A stretch of 6,367 bases of DNA from Bacteroidetes bacterium QH_10_64_19 (GTDB lineage Bacteria > Bacteroidota > Rhodothermia > Rhodothermales > Salinibacteraceae), in contig PXSY01000058.1 of assembly GCA_003023125.1 (NCBI GenBank), positions 1-6,367 on the forward strand, given 5' to 3'. The notes under the pieces were generated by a model. It did no database searches, was not told the origin of the DNA, and worked only from the letters and a program-made list of their open reading frames with translations. Positions 1 to 6,367 of this stretch are shown here, piece by piece. A program made the translations under genes and the position numbers. The stretch's first letter is position 1. Every line of letters begins with the position of its first letter.

Positions 1-852
1 CACCAGCGGCGTCGGATCGGGATAGCGTGCGCTCAGGTGCCCCAGAAGAAGACGCTCGGCATCCGCATCCCGCGCCACCGTCGCCGCCTGCCGGGCCGTC
101 GCGTGGCCCGTCGTCTCCGCCCGGTCCTGGTGGTCGTCCGCAAAGGTGGCATCGTGGTAGAGCAGGTCCACGTCGGCGGCAAGGGCGCGCCCACCGTCGC
201 AGGGCCGCGTGTCGGTAACGTACGCGAACGAAATGCCCGGCCGCGGCGGCCCCAGCACCTGCTCGGGCTGCACCGTCGTCCCGTCCGCCACCGTCACCGG
301 CGTGCCGTCCTGCAGACGCCCGAACGCCGGCCCCTTCGGCACCCCCAGTGCCCGCGCCCGCTCCGGCTGAAGCCGACCGGGCCGGGCCCGCTCTTCAAGC
401 CGGAAGCCCATCGCAAATCCGCGGTGGTCCAGCGGGCGCGCCTCCACCGTAAACTCGTCCGTCTCGTACACGACTGCGCGTGTCAGGTCGTCGCCAATCT
501 CACGGATTCGCAGGGGAAACGGCACTTCCTCGGGGCCGCCGCCCGGAATGGCCTCCAGCATCGCGCGGCCGCCCGGCGGCACGACTAGCGTCACAGGGGC
601 GTCTCGCTGCTGCAGCGCGAGGGTCGACAGCAGGCCGGGCAGGCCGTAGCAGTGATCGCCGTGTAGGTGCGTCACAAAGATGGCATCGACGCGAACCCGG
701 GGGAGATCGGCACGCAGCAGTCGGTACTGCGTCCCCTCCCCACAGTCGAAGAGCAGCACGCGCCCCTTCCGCTCCACGGCCACCGACGAGAGATGCCGGT
801 CCTCCGTGGGCAGCGCCGAGGCCGTGCCGAGGGGGATGACGTCGGTGGTCAT
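1..852 (-). CDS. rnz: Ribonuclease Z (tRNA 3'-processing endonuclease), C-terminus cut off by window edge
   Basis: RNase Z is a cytoplasmic zinc-dependent metallo-beta-lactamase-fold endonuclease that cuts the 3' trailer from tRNA precursors before or at the CCA site. From the ATG at 852 the frame is open for 284 codons to the edge; the family is usually about 305-310 residues, so roughly the last 20-25 are outside. Visible: N-terminal PLGTASALPT, LLFDCGEGTQ (residues 33-42), the signature THLHGDH (61-67), LDH (141-143) followed by GFRLEE, the exosite-side segment RPGRLQPERARALGVPKGP, YVTDTRP (211-217), GHATARQAA (249-257) and LLGHLSARY (269-277). Likely zinc ligands are H62, H64, D66, H67, H143, D214 and H272, spaced as in Bacillus subtilis RNase Z. 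One small deviation is HDATF (233-237) where HEATF is usual. No Shine-Dalgarno precedes the start. The identity is secure; the exact start is likely because the homology begins within a few residues. Confidence 0.95.
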   Translation of the reverse strand, partial: MTTDVIPLGTASALPTEDRHLSSVAVERKGRVLLFDCGEGTQYRLLRADLPRVRVDAIFVTHLHGDHCYGLPGLLSTLALQQRDAPVTLVVPPGGRAMLEAIPGGGPEEVPFPLRIREIGDDLTRAVVYETDEFTVEARPLDHRGFAMGFRLEERARPGRLQPERARALGVPKGPAFGRLQDGTPVTVADGTTVQPEQVLGPPRPGISFAYVTDTRPCDGGRALAADVDLLYHDATFADDHQDRAETTGHATARQAATVARDADAERLLLGHLSARYPDPTPLV

Positions 853-866
853 ATGTTAGCGCGTTA

Positions 867-963
867 CAGGTTGGAAGGTTGAAAGTGAAAGGTTTCATCT
901 CCTACTGCGGTGCACAGCTGTCAACTGTCCAACCTTCCAACTTGCCAACCTGCGACTTTCAAC
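867..963. repeat. Opposed arrays of degenerate 8-bp units between the ABC gene and rnz
   Basis: The short gap before rnz is largely made of one motif family. On the right (929-952) are three adjacent 8-mers CCAACCTT, CCAACTTG and CCAACCTG, followed by CGACTTTC. On the left, CAGGTTGG (867-874) is the exact reverse complement of CCAACCTG, and it continues AAGGTTGAAAGT. GTTGGAAGGTTG (870-881) is an exact 12-bp inverted copy of CAACCTTCCAAC (930-941), and GTTGAAAGT (878-886) is the inverse of ACTTTCAAC (955-963). The arms are not collinear, so the units look shuffled rather than forming one clean hairpin. The spacer is 887-920. No function can be read from it; it could fold in RNA upstream of rnz or be a degenerate dispersed repeat. 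Confidence 0.6.
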
Positions 964-966
964 TAA

Positions 967-1101
967 TCAAAGCGCCTGAATCTCTTCCTGCAGCAACTGC
1001 TTCTCGTAGAGGTCCGCGTAGAGTCCTTCCGCCTCTACCAGTTCGTCGTGGGTGCCGCGCTGCGCGATCTCCCCCCGCTCCATCACGAGAATCAAATCAG
1101 C
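967..1101 (-). pseudogene. Out-of-frame 3' end of the ABC exporter gene
   Basis: Reading minus-strand codons from 1101 gives [12 protein letters not shown] followed by [20 protein letters not shown] and [12 protein letters not shown], then TGA at 969-967. This is the standard C-terminus of an ABC exporter nucleotide-binding domain: the strand after the H-switch, the RGTHDEL motif and the final helix. It directly follows, in a different frame, the ORF that stops at 1092. The overlap is only the bases 1092-1101. The segment has an internal ATG at 1083 but no ribosome-binding site and no independent fold, so I read it as the detached tail of the same gene and not as a separate protein. Confidence 0.85.
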
Positions 1102-2699
1102 GAGTGCAGGATGTTGCGCTCCGTCGCCGTGTCCACCGCCGAGAGCGCATCGTCAAAAATCAGAATGCGCGGGTCTCGGATTAGCGCCCGGGCAATCGAG
1201 GTGCGCTGCTTCTGCCCGCCGGACAGCGTAATGCCCCGCTCGCCGACGTACGTATCGAAGCCGTCGGGAAAGTCCTGCACGTTCTCCACGAGATCCGCCT
1301 CCGCAGCGGCCCGTCGAATCTCGTCCCGGTCGGCGTCCAGGTCGCCGAAGGCAATGTTGTTGGCCACCGTGTCGCTGAAGAGAAACACGTCCTGCGGCAC
1401 GTAGCCCATGTGGCCCCGCAGCGTCTCCAGCGGAATGGCCTCAACCTCGTATCCGTCGAGGGCCACCGTCCCGGCGTCCGGCTGCAGAATCCGCGGAATC
1501 ATGCGGACGAGCGTACTCTTGCCGGAGCCGGTGCGCCCCACCACCGCGAGGGTCTGATCGGCCGGAAGATCGAAACTCACGCCCCGCAGGGCCGGCTCGT
1601 CTTCGTCCTCGTACTGGAACCACACGTCGCGGAACGTAATGCGTCCATCGAGAGACTGAATCGCCGGGTTCGTCGCGGGGCCGTCGTCGACCTCCGGCTC
1701 TCGGTCCATGATGCGCTGCAACCGCACCACCGACGCCGACGCCCGCTGAATCATCGTGATCACGAAGCCGAGCGAGGCGACCGGCCACGTCATCATATTG
1801 ATATAGATGATGTACTCGGCAATATTCCCGATGGTGATTGCCCCCTCCGCCACCAGCCGCCCCCCCATCCAGACGACGATCACCGTAGAGACGCCCACGA
1901 GCAGCAGAAACGACGGCCGCCAGGCAGACTCGACCAGGGCAAGATTGAGGTTGCGCGCCCGGTACTCCTGACTCTCGTCCTCAAAGGCCTCTGCCTCAGC
2001 ATCCTCTCGCGTATATGCCTTCAGCACGCGGATGCCCGACAGAGCTTCCTGCACGCGGCTCGTGAGCGTGGAATACTGCTGCTGAAGCTGGTCGCTGCGA
2101 TCGTGCACCATGCGCGCCATGAAAAAGACCGCGATTGCCAGCAGAGGCAGAGGCGCAAGCGCATAGAGCGTGAGGGTGGGGGAGATCACGAACATGACGG
2201 ACGCCGCCACCAGCACCATCACCATCGAGCGGGTCACGTACATGATGGCCGGGCCAATGTAGCGCCGCACCTTCTCAATGTCGTCGGTGGCCCGCGTGAT
2301 TACGTCCCCCGTCGCGTACTCCTGATAAAACGCCGCCGAGAGTTGCTGAAGGTGATCATAGAGCGAGTTGCGCATGTCGTACTCGATGTGCCGGGAGGCC
2401 ACCACCACGGTCTGGCGCATCAAAAACATAAAGAGCCCACTGATCCCCGAAAGCGCCACGATGACCGCGGCGAAGAGGAGAAGGGTAACAAAGAAGTATG
2501 CGTAGAACTCTGCCTGGGCCGGGGTTCCTTCGTAAAGCGTGTACAGACGTACGAAGCGGGGGATGCTATCCACGGCCTGCCGCACCACCATCGGCACGGT
2601 GATTTGGAACCCCGCCGAGACCATGGTGAACAGCAGCCCCGGAATGAACAGGTACTTGTAGCGCCAGAAAAAATGGTTGAGGCGAGCGAGGGGCCCCAT
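1092..2699 (-). CDS. ABC exporter half-transporter (MdlA/BmrC-type, membrane domain fused to ATPase), truncated by a frameshifting deletion
   Basis: This is an inner-membrane ABC exporter subunit with an N-terminal six-helix membrane domain (hydrophobic stretches near residues 15-35, 65-92, 150-172, 175-196, 262-282 and 290-316) fused to an ATPase domain. Visible ATPase motifs: A-loop Tyr363, Walker A GRTGSGKS (388-395), Q-loop Gln436 in YVPQDVFLF, signature LSGGQ (492-496), Walker B ILIFD (512-516) and D-loop SAVD (520-523). The residue after Walker B is Asp517 instead of the catalytic Glu, as in MdlA, BmrC and TM287, the degenerate halves of heterodimeric exporters. The frame ends with HSLI at residue 535, just before the H-switch; an intact relative would be about 600 residues. 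The start at 2699 is the only start codon I see in this frame after an in-frame TAG at 2817-2819. No partner subunit gene lies in the window. Substrate unknown. As it stands the protein is probably inactive; a sequencing or assembly fault is the alternative. Confidence 0.88.
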   Translation of the reverse strand: MGPLARLNHFFWRYKYLFIPGLLFTMVSAGFQITVPMVVRQAVDSIPRFVRLYTLYEGTPAQAEFYAYFFVTLLLFAAVIVALSGISGLFMFLMRQTVVVASRHIEYDMRNSLYDHLQQLSAAFYQEYATGDVITRATDDIEKVRRYIGPAIMYVTRSMVMVLVAASVMFVISPTLTLYALAPLPLLAIAVFFMARMVHDRSDQLQQQYSTLTSRVQEALSGIRVLKAYTREDAEAEAFEDESQEYRARNLNLALVESAWRPSFLLLVGVSTVIVVWMGGRLVAEGAITIGNIAEYIIYINMMTWPVASLGFVITMIQRASASVVRLQRIMDREPEVDDGPATNPAIQSLDGRITFRDVWFQYEDEDEPALRGVSFDLPADQTLAVVGRTGSGKSTLVRMIPRILQPDAGTVALDGYEVEAIPLETLRGHMGYVPQDVFLFSDTVANNIAFGDLDADRDEIRRAAAEADLVENVQDFPDGFDTYVGERGITLSGGQKQRTSIARALIRDPRILIFDDALSAVDTATERNILHSLI

Positions 2700-2712
2700 T
2701 GGCAGGATCGAG

Positions 2713-2741
2713 ATTGTAGAAAGCGCCGTGATCGACCAAAA
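2713..2741 (-). promoter_or_regulatory. Candidate sigma70-like promoter for the ABC exporter gene
   Basis: On the minus strand, TTTTGG (2741-2736) and TACAAT (2718-2713) are separated by 17 bases. TACAAT differs from the TATAAT consensus at one position; the -35 box is poor. The -10 box ends 13 bases before the ATG at 2699, so the transcript would have a leader of only about six bases, which agrees with the lack of a Shine-Dalgarno sequence. It was found by eye, and a chance match is quite possible. Confidence 0.3.
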
Positions 2742-2856
2742 ACAACGGAGAGGGCAAACGGCCTGATCCCAGATGCGCGTTTCAACTCCGCCGTCCTCTG
2801 AAAATGACGACAGTTTCTAACTCGCGTCCACACAAAGGAGCGACGCTGGCTCAGGG

Positions 2857-2908
2857 ACTGCGTACTCCGTACTGCGTAGGTTGACTCTACGCAACACGAA
2901 ATGCGCAA
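2857..2908. repeat. 7-bp tandem units with an inverted counterpart (hairpin-capable)
   Basis: Three adjacent 7-mers TGCGTAC, TCCGTAC and TGCGTAG occupy 2859-2879. After a 7-base spacer, CTACGCA (2887-2893) is the exact inverse of the third unit, followed by the looser units ACACGAA and ATGCGCA (2894-2907). TGCGTAG (2873-2879) and CTACGCA can form a 7-bp stem with a 7-base loop. ACTGCGTA is also directly repeated at 2857-2864 and 2871-2878. The element lies just downstream of the cNMP-domain gene stop codon and upstream of the ABC gene. There is no T-run after the stem on the minus strand, so a simple intrinsic terminator is not supported. Confidence 0.55.
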
Positions 2909-2918
2909 TATAAAACCC

Positions 2919-3518
2919 CTACACCTCCACCGGCGCGTCGGGCTCCACGGCCTCGGCCGCCTCCGTATAGGTCTGTAGGGCCGTCAGGGAATCGGTCCGG
3001 TCCTCGTAGCGACGGATGAGCTCCACGTGCTGGGCGGCCAGTTGCCGGGCCAGGGCCGCAATGATCTCCGTCCCCGCTTCCGGATTGCGCCGCCGGACGT
3101 TCTTTAGGTCGGGCCGGAAGAAGCCCAGCACCTGTGCCTCCGTGGCCGTCTCGGCCGTTTCCAGCCGACGGAAGTCTCCCAGCAGTGAGAGCCCGCCGAT
3201 CATATCGTTTTTCTCGAGCACTCGAAGTTCGTCGGAACGATCCGGGTCCCGGTCCGCGATCAGGCGCACGCGCCCCGACTCCACAATGTACAGGCCCAAT
3301 CCCGGATCGCCCTCGTAGTACAGGGCCTCGCCCCGCCGATAGGTTCGACGGTGCGTGACGCCGGCCATCGCATACAGGGCACGGTTGGACAGATGACTCA
3401 GGGCGGGAACGCTCCGAAGCCGATCCGCAATGTCTCGAGTATGCGCGTCGAGGCGACGCCGAAAGAGACGCCGGTAGAGCCGGGTTCCGGCCCGAAAAAT
3501 CGACCGAAAGACAGACAT
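2919..3518 (-). CDS. Stand-alone cyclic nucleotide-binding (CRP/EF-hand-free cNMP) domain protein without a DNA-binding domain
   Basis: The 199-residue product is mostly a cNMP-binding-type beta-roll. A basic N-terminus (FRSIFRAGTRLYRRLFRRR, residues 4-22) leads into a helix with LRSVPALSHLSNRALYAMAG (34-53), then the roll beginning YRRGEALYYEGDPGLGLYIV (60-79), SGRVRLIAD (81-89), and LEKNDMIGGLSLLGDF (101-116). A long helix (about 148-170) corresponds to the dimerisation helix of CRP. The chain then ends in an acidic tail (EAAEAVEPDAPVEV) with no helix-turn-helix. The phosphate-binding cassette is atypical: GG (108-109) replaces the usual GE, and the segment LETAETATEAQ (119-129) lacks the Arg-Ser/Thr pair that grips the cyclic phosphate. 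Binding of cAMP is therefore doubtful. I chose the ATG at 3518; an upstream ATG at 3644 would add 42 residues of Arg/Pro-rich sequence with no domain character. Transcriptional control is unlikely; the role is unknown. Confidence 0.8.
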   Translation of the reverse strand: MSVFRSIFRAGTRLYRRLFRRRLDAHTRDIADRLRSVPALSHLSNRALYAMAGVTHRRTYRRGEALYYEGDPGLGLYIVESGRVRLIADRDPDRSDELRVLEKNDMIGGLSLLGDFRRLETAETATEAQVLGFFRPDLKNVRRRNPEAGTEIIAALARQLAAQHVELIRRYEDRTDSLTALQTYTEAAEAVEPDAPVEV

Positions 3519-3698
3519 CAAAGTGAGCAGTGGCCGAGGAGCATCAAGGCGAGAGACGGGACTCGGGACAGGACGCGAATGTGCTCGCGGGCGAACGAGG
3601 GCCCTGGGCGCACCGAGACAAGCGCAAGCGGGTTTCAATACCAACCGGACGAGAATGCCCCGGTCACGGTGCCCCGCTGCACTGTGGAATGCATTTCC

Positions 3699-6296
3699 TC
3701 AGAAGGCCTGCCCGATCCCGAAATGAAGGAGCGGCCCGCTGAAGTCGTCGCCAAACACGTCGTCGTTCCGGGGCGTGGGGTCGTGCAAGCGGTAGGCGAG
3801 ATCAAAACGGACGACGAGGTACTGCCACTCCAGCCGAAGCCCGACGCCGCTTCCCACCCCCACGTCGAGCAGAGAGTCGATTCCCCTAAACTGACCGTCC
3901 GGTGCATCTGTTTGGGACATCGCTTGCTGCATTACCGCCGCCGACGCCTCGTCGAGCCCCTCTGCCCCGAACCCTCGGTTGCGCGGCCCAAACCACACGT
4001 TGCCCGCGTCGAGAAATGTGGCCCCCACCCACCGGGTGGCCAGGAACTGCTGAAGAAGGGTCGTCCGGAGCTCCAGGCTCGACTCGAGCTTGATGTCCGC
4101 CCCCAGAATGTTCGACAGCCCCCCGTCCACCGACGTGGTCGTCTCGTCGGGAAGCTGAGCGCCCCCAGGCCCCAAATCTCGGAGCCGCCAGCCCCGCACG
4201 CTGTTTGCCCCGCCACCGAAGAACCGGCGGTCGAACGGGACGACGGTCGGGCGCGCCGTCGGATGGGATAGCCCCCCGAATAGTTTTAGCCCGAGGGTCG
4301 TGCCCTCCCCGAGCGGCTCGTACCGTCGCAGGTCGACCGACGCCCGAACGTACGGCCGGTAAAGCAGGCGTCCACTCAGTCCCCCGCTCTTCCCAAAGAA
4401 GCTGGGCAGGAAATAATCCAGCGTGTCGGGGGCAAATACAAACCGGTCGAACAGAAGGGGAATCGTATTGCCGACCTCCCCGGACACCTCGTAGATGTGC
4501 CCGTCCTGCCGCTGTAGCGGATTGGCCGTGGCCGATCGAAACGTATATCGGACGGCCGTATTGATTTGCGGCTGCGTGTAGTCCTCCAGAATCTGCCGGC
4601 GCTGAACAGGATCCTGCACGTTGCCCCGGTCGGATCCAAACACCCGGTCCAGAAATCTCGAGCTGAACTCATCCAGCGTATCCGGATCACTGACGCTCAA
4701 GTCGACGACATCGACCAGCGAGGACGCTGTCGGGGTATGGTCCAGTTCCAGGCGTACACGGGCATTCACGCGACTGCGAATCCGTAGCCCCAGACCACTG
4801 CGCAGGGCTGTAAGGGCCGTCAGCGAGATGCGCGTGCGGGCATTCGTCAGATCGAGCCACTCCAGCGGACGAAACGGGCGGATAAGGTACGGCAGCGTGA
4901 GGGACGTGCTGCCCTCGAACTGGTACGAGCTCACGAGCGTCGAGTCGAGGTCCGTGGCCACCGATCCCGACGTGCGAAGTCGAAACGTCTCGCCCCCGCC
5001 GAGCGCGTTGACGTTTCTATATACCCCACCGAGACCGACCCCGAACTCATTCAGCCCCAGCCCGGCGTTGGGCGCACCCGCAGACTCCCGCTGGAGCGCA
5101 AACGTTTCGGCCTGCACGCGGTGCCGCTGCTGCGCCCGCCCCTCGATGCGAAAGGGCAGGTAGCGGGGTCCGGCGCCTCCAGGCCCCGCCTCCTCTCCGA
5201 ACTCCGGTGACAGATTGGTAAACGAAAAGACCCCCGTGTCTTCGAGCCGACGTTTCGTCGCCTCCACGGCCGCCTGGTCGTAGTATTCGCCCGGCGTAAA
5301 CTGAAGGCTTCGGCGCAGGAGGGCCGGCGCAAGATGGTCCTCATCTCCGATACGGGACGTGACCCGAGGCCGGTAGCCGCCGCTCGTGTCCACCGGCACG
5401 TCGAGCGTATCGAACCGGGGCGGGCTCGTCTCGGGCCCCGTTATCTCGAACTGTACATCCCCAAACCGATATCGCGGTCCAGTGCGCACACGGAGAGAGA
5501 CGTCAAACGAGTCGGGCGCCACGCGATACACCACCGCCTGAATGGAATCGCGGCTCACCCCGGCATAGCCTTCGTTTTTTAGGAAGGAGAGGAGCCGCCG
5601 ACGCTCCTCAAGCAGCGTGGGCTCCCGATACTGCTGGTCCTGAAGCGCCATTTTGAGCGTGTCGCCGAGCGAGACGGACGAGGGGGCAAACACCGACTCC
5701 TGAACGAGACGGCGTTGCTGAGGCCGCTTCAGCGAATCGAGACCCGTATACAGAATGCGACGAAGGTACGTGGCCGATCCCGGCTCCACCTCAAACACCA
5801 CCCGGACGCGCTCGGTCTGCCGGAGAGACTCAACCCGGTACGAGACCGATGCGTCCCGAAAGCCACGCTGGCGGTAAAACAGTTCGAGCCGGTCGACATC
5901 CGCCGTGACCGTCGTAGAGTCAAGGTATGCCGGCGGCTCGCCCCCCGACCGCAACGCCGACCCCAGGCGCGACCACATCCAGTCGGCACTGCCCAACTGG
6001 TACACCCAGCGCCACCACGTGAGTCCGGGAATGCCGAGAATACGCCGATTGGGACGGGTCTGAATCCGTGCCTTCAGCGTCTCCTCTGAGAAATGACGCA
6101 CGCCCTCGATGTCGACATTCCGGACGATGGGGGCAGTCGTGTCGGCCGCCGCTCGGTTCCCGCTTGTCTCATCGGACGCATGGACCGAGCGGATGCCGTT
6201 CCCGGCAAACAGAATCGTCATTATCGCCACCACCATCACGACCCCCAGTGCCGTCTGGAACCGCCCCCGGGGATCCGTCGCAGAACGTGTGAACAT
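3699..6296 (-). CDS. Omp85-family outer-membrane barrel protein (BamA/TamA family, TamL-like)
   Basis: Omp85 proteins insert or export other proteins across the outer membrane through a 16-stranded barrel guided by periplasmic POTRA domains. The 865-residue product starts with a signal peptide: hydrophobic 16-31, likely cleavage after SVHA (37-40). Residues about 55-395 are periplasmic and POTRA-like, opening with IVRNVDIEGVRHFSEETLKA (57-76) and including YRQRGFRDASVSYRVE (141-156) and FLKNEGYAGVSRDS (238-251). The barrel follows from about 412. It holds the conserved lid-loop motif FFGGGANSVRGW (692-703) with RDLGPGG after it, FLDAGNVW (761-768), and a C-terminal beta-signal ending in Phe (LHFGIGQAF, 857-865). 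The NSVRGW...LGPG form resembles Bacteroidota TamL, the partner of TamB. Unlike TamL lipoproteins, I see no cysteine anywhere, so it cannot be lipidated at a lipobox. No tamB is in the window. The family is secure; the TamL subgroup is inference. Confidence 0.9.
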   Translation of the reverse strand: MFTRSATDPRGRFQTALGVVMVVAIMTILFAGNGIRSVHASDETSGNRAAADTTAPIVRNVDIEGVRHFSEETLKARIQTRPNRRILGIPGLTWWRWVYQLGSADWMWSRLGSALRSGGEPPAYLDSTTVTADVDRLELFYRQRGFRDASVSYRVESLRQTERVRVVFEVEPGSATYLRRILYTGLDSLKRPQQRRLVQESVFAPSSVSLGDTLKMALQDQQYREPTLLEERRRLLSFLKNEGYAGVSRDSIQAVVYRVAPDSFDVSLRVRTGPRYRFGDVQFEITGPETSPPRFDTLDVPVDTSGGYRPRVTSRIGDEDHLAPALLRRSLQFTPGEYYDQAAVEATKRRLEDTGVFSFTNLSPEFGEEAGPGGAGPRYLPFRIEGRAQQRHRVQAETFALQRESAGAPNAGLGLNEFGVGLGGVYRNVNALGGGETFRLRTSGSVATDLDSTLVSSYQFEGSTSLTLPYLIRPFRPLEWLDLTNARTRISLTALTALRSGLGLRIRSRVNARVRLELDHTPTASSLVDVVDLSVSDPDTLDEFSSRFLDRVFGSDRGNVQDPVQRRQILEDYTQPQINTAVRYTFRSATANPLQRQDGHIYEVSGEVGNTIPLLFDRFVFAPDTLDYFLPSFFGKSGGLSGRLLYRPYVRASVDLRRYEPLGEGTTLGLKLFGGLSHPTARPTVVPFDRRFFGGGANSVRGWRLRDLGPGGAQLPDETTTSVDGGLSNILGADIKLESSLELRTTLLQQFLATRWVGATFLDAGNVWFGPRNRGFGAEGLDEASAAVMQQAMSQTDAPDGQFRGIDSLLDVGVGSGVGLRLEWQYLVVRFDLAYRLHDPTPRNDDVFGDDFSGPLLHFGIGQAF

Positions 6297-6340
6297 GAGA
6301 GGAGAGGCGTCAAGAAGCTCCGGGATGCAGCCTGTCGCAA

Positions 6341-6364
6341 AAGAACCCGACGGGGGCTTGTTTT
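6341..6364. terminator. Possible bidirectional terminator-like hairpin upstream of the outer-membrane protein gene
   Basis: AAG (6341-6343) and CCC (6346-6348) can pair with GGG (6354-6356) and CTT (6357-6359), leaving an AA bulge and a short loop. TTTT (6361-6364) follows on the plus strand, and TTCTTTT follows the CGGG on the minus strand. It could end transcription of a gene just beyond the right edge before the barrel gene begins. The stem is short and bulged and lies at the window edge, so the call is weak. The remaining bases 6297-6340 show neither a clear ribosome-binding site nor a promoter. Confidence 0.3.
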
Positions 6365-6367
6365 GAA

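Noticed and set aside
919..924. Perfect TTGACA on the minus strand upstream of rnz
   Set aside because: No acceptable -10 box lies at 16-18 bases (GAGATG at 17), and it sits between repeat units, so it is probably chance.
1090..1106. Programmed -1 frameshift or bypass joining the two ABC pieces
   Set aside because: No slippery heptamer is visible, and a joined product would still lack the H-switch segment, so a deletion explains the data better.
1410..2801. Long plus-strand open frame of 463 codons opposite the ABC exporter
   Set aside because: It is antisense to a gene with clear ABC motifs, is rich in His/Arg/Asp as expected from reverse-frame GC-rich codons, and shows no domain.
2700..2908. 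Minus-strand frame starting at 2908 (MRISCCVES...) that could be a small gene before the ABC gene
   Set aside because: It begins inside the micro-repeat, has no recognisable fold and runs into the ABC coding region in a different frame.
3519..3644. Longer N-terminus of the cNMP-domain protein from the ATG at 3644
   Set aside because: The extra 42 residues are Arg/Pro-rich without domain, signal or ribosome-binding site; the ATG at 3518 begins a plausible helix.
3686..3698. Near-palindrome GGAATGCATTTCC next to the barrel gene stop codon
   Set aside because: The match is short, has no loop and no T-run, and is not a convincing terminator or operator.
3351..4271. Plus-strand open frame of 306 codons across the cNMP gene and the barrel 3' end
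   Set aside because: It overlaps two real minus-strand genes and reads as low-complexity shadow sequence.

Overview
The window is GC-rich bacterial DNA, and all four recognisable genes lie on the minus strand. From left to right they are: the 5' part of an RNase Z gene (rnz) that runs off the left edge; a broken MdlA/BmrC-type ABC exporter half-transporter; a small stand-alone cyclic-nucleotide-binding-domain protein; and a large Omp85-family (TamA/TamL-like) outer-membrane barrel protein. The barrel protein implies a diderm. Its FFGGGANSVRGW...LGPG loop motif, the lack of a Shine-Dalgarno sequence before any start, and the high GC content together suggest Bacteroidota/Rhodothermota, possibly a Salinibacter-like halophile. 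That assignment is inference; no marker RNA is present.

In transcription order (right to left), a possible terminator-like hairpin lies at the right edge, followed by the outer-membrane protein gene (6296-3699). A 180-bp gap with nothing convincing leads to the cNMP-domain gene (3518-2919). A gap of about 220 bp holds a 7-bp tandem/inverted micro-repeat and a plausible -35/-10 promoter for the ABC gene. The ABC gene (2699-967) and then rnz (852 to beyond 1) are separated by about 114 bp that is largely filled by a second inverted micro-repeat array. With gaps of 114 to 220 bp the genes need not form one operon, and they do not form an obvious pathway: tRNA 3' processing, export, an unknown cNMP-domain protein, and outer-membrane/surface protein assembly.

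The most notable point is the ABC gene. Its reading frame is intact through Walker A, Q-loop, signature and Walker B, then stops. The conserved C-terminal tail ([12 protein letters not shown]...) resumes immediately in another frame, while the roughly 21 residues normally in between, including the H-switch (SHR/AHR), are absent. This looks like a small frameshifting deletion of about 64 bp. The two intergenic regions flanking this gene each carry opposed arrays of degenerate 7-8 bp units. I found no RNA genes, CRISPR arrays, insertion sequences or transposases, and I see no convincing new multi-gene system here.
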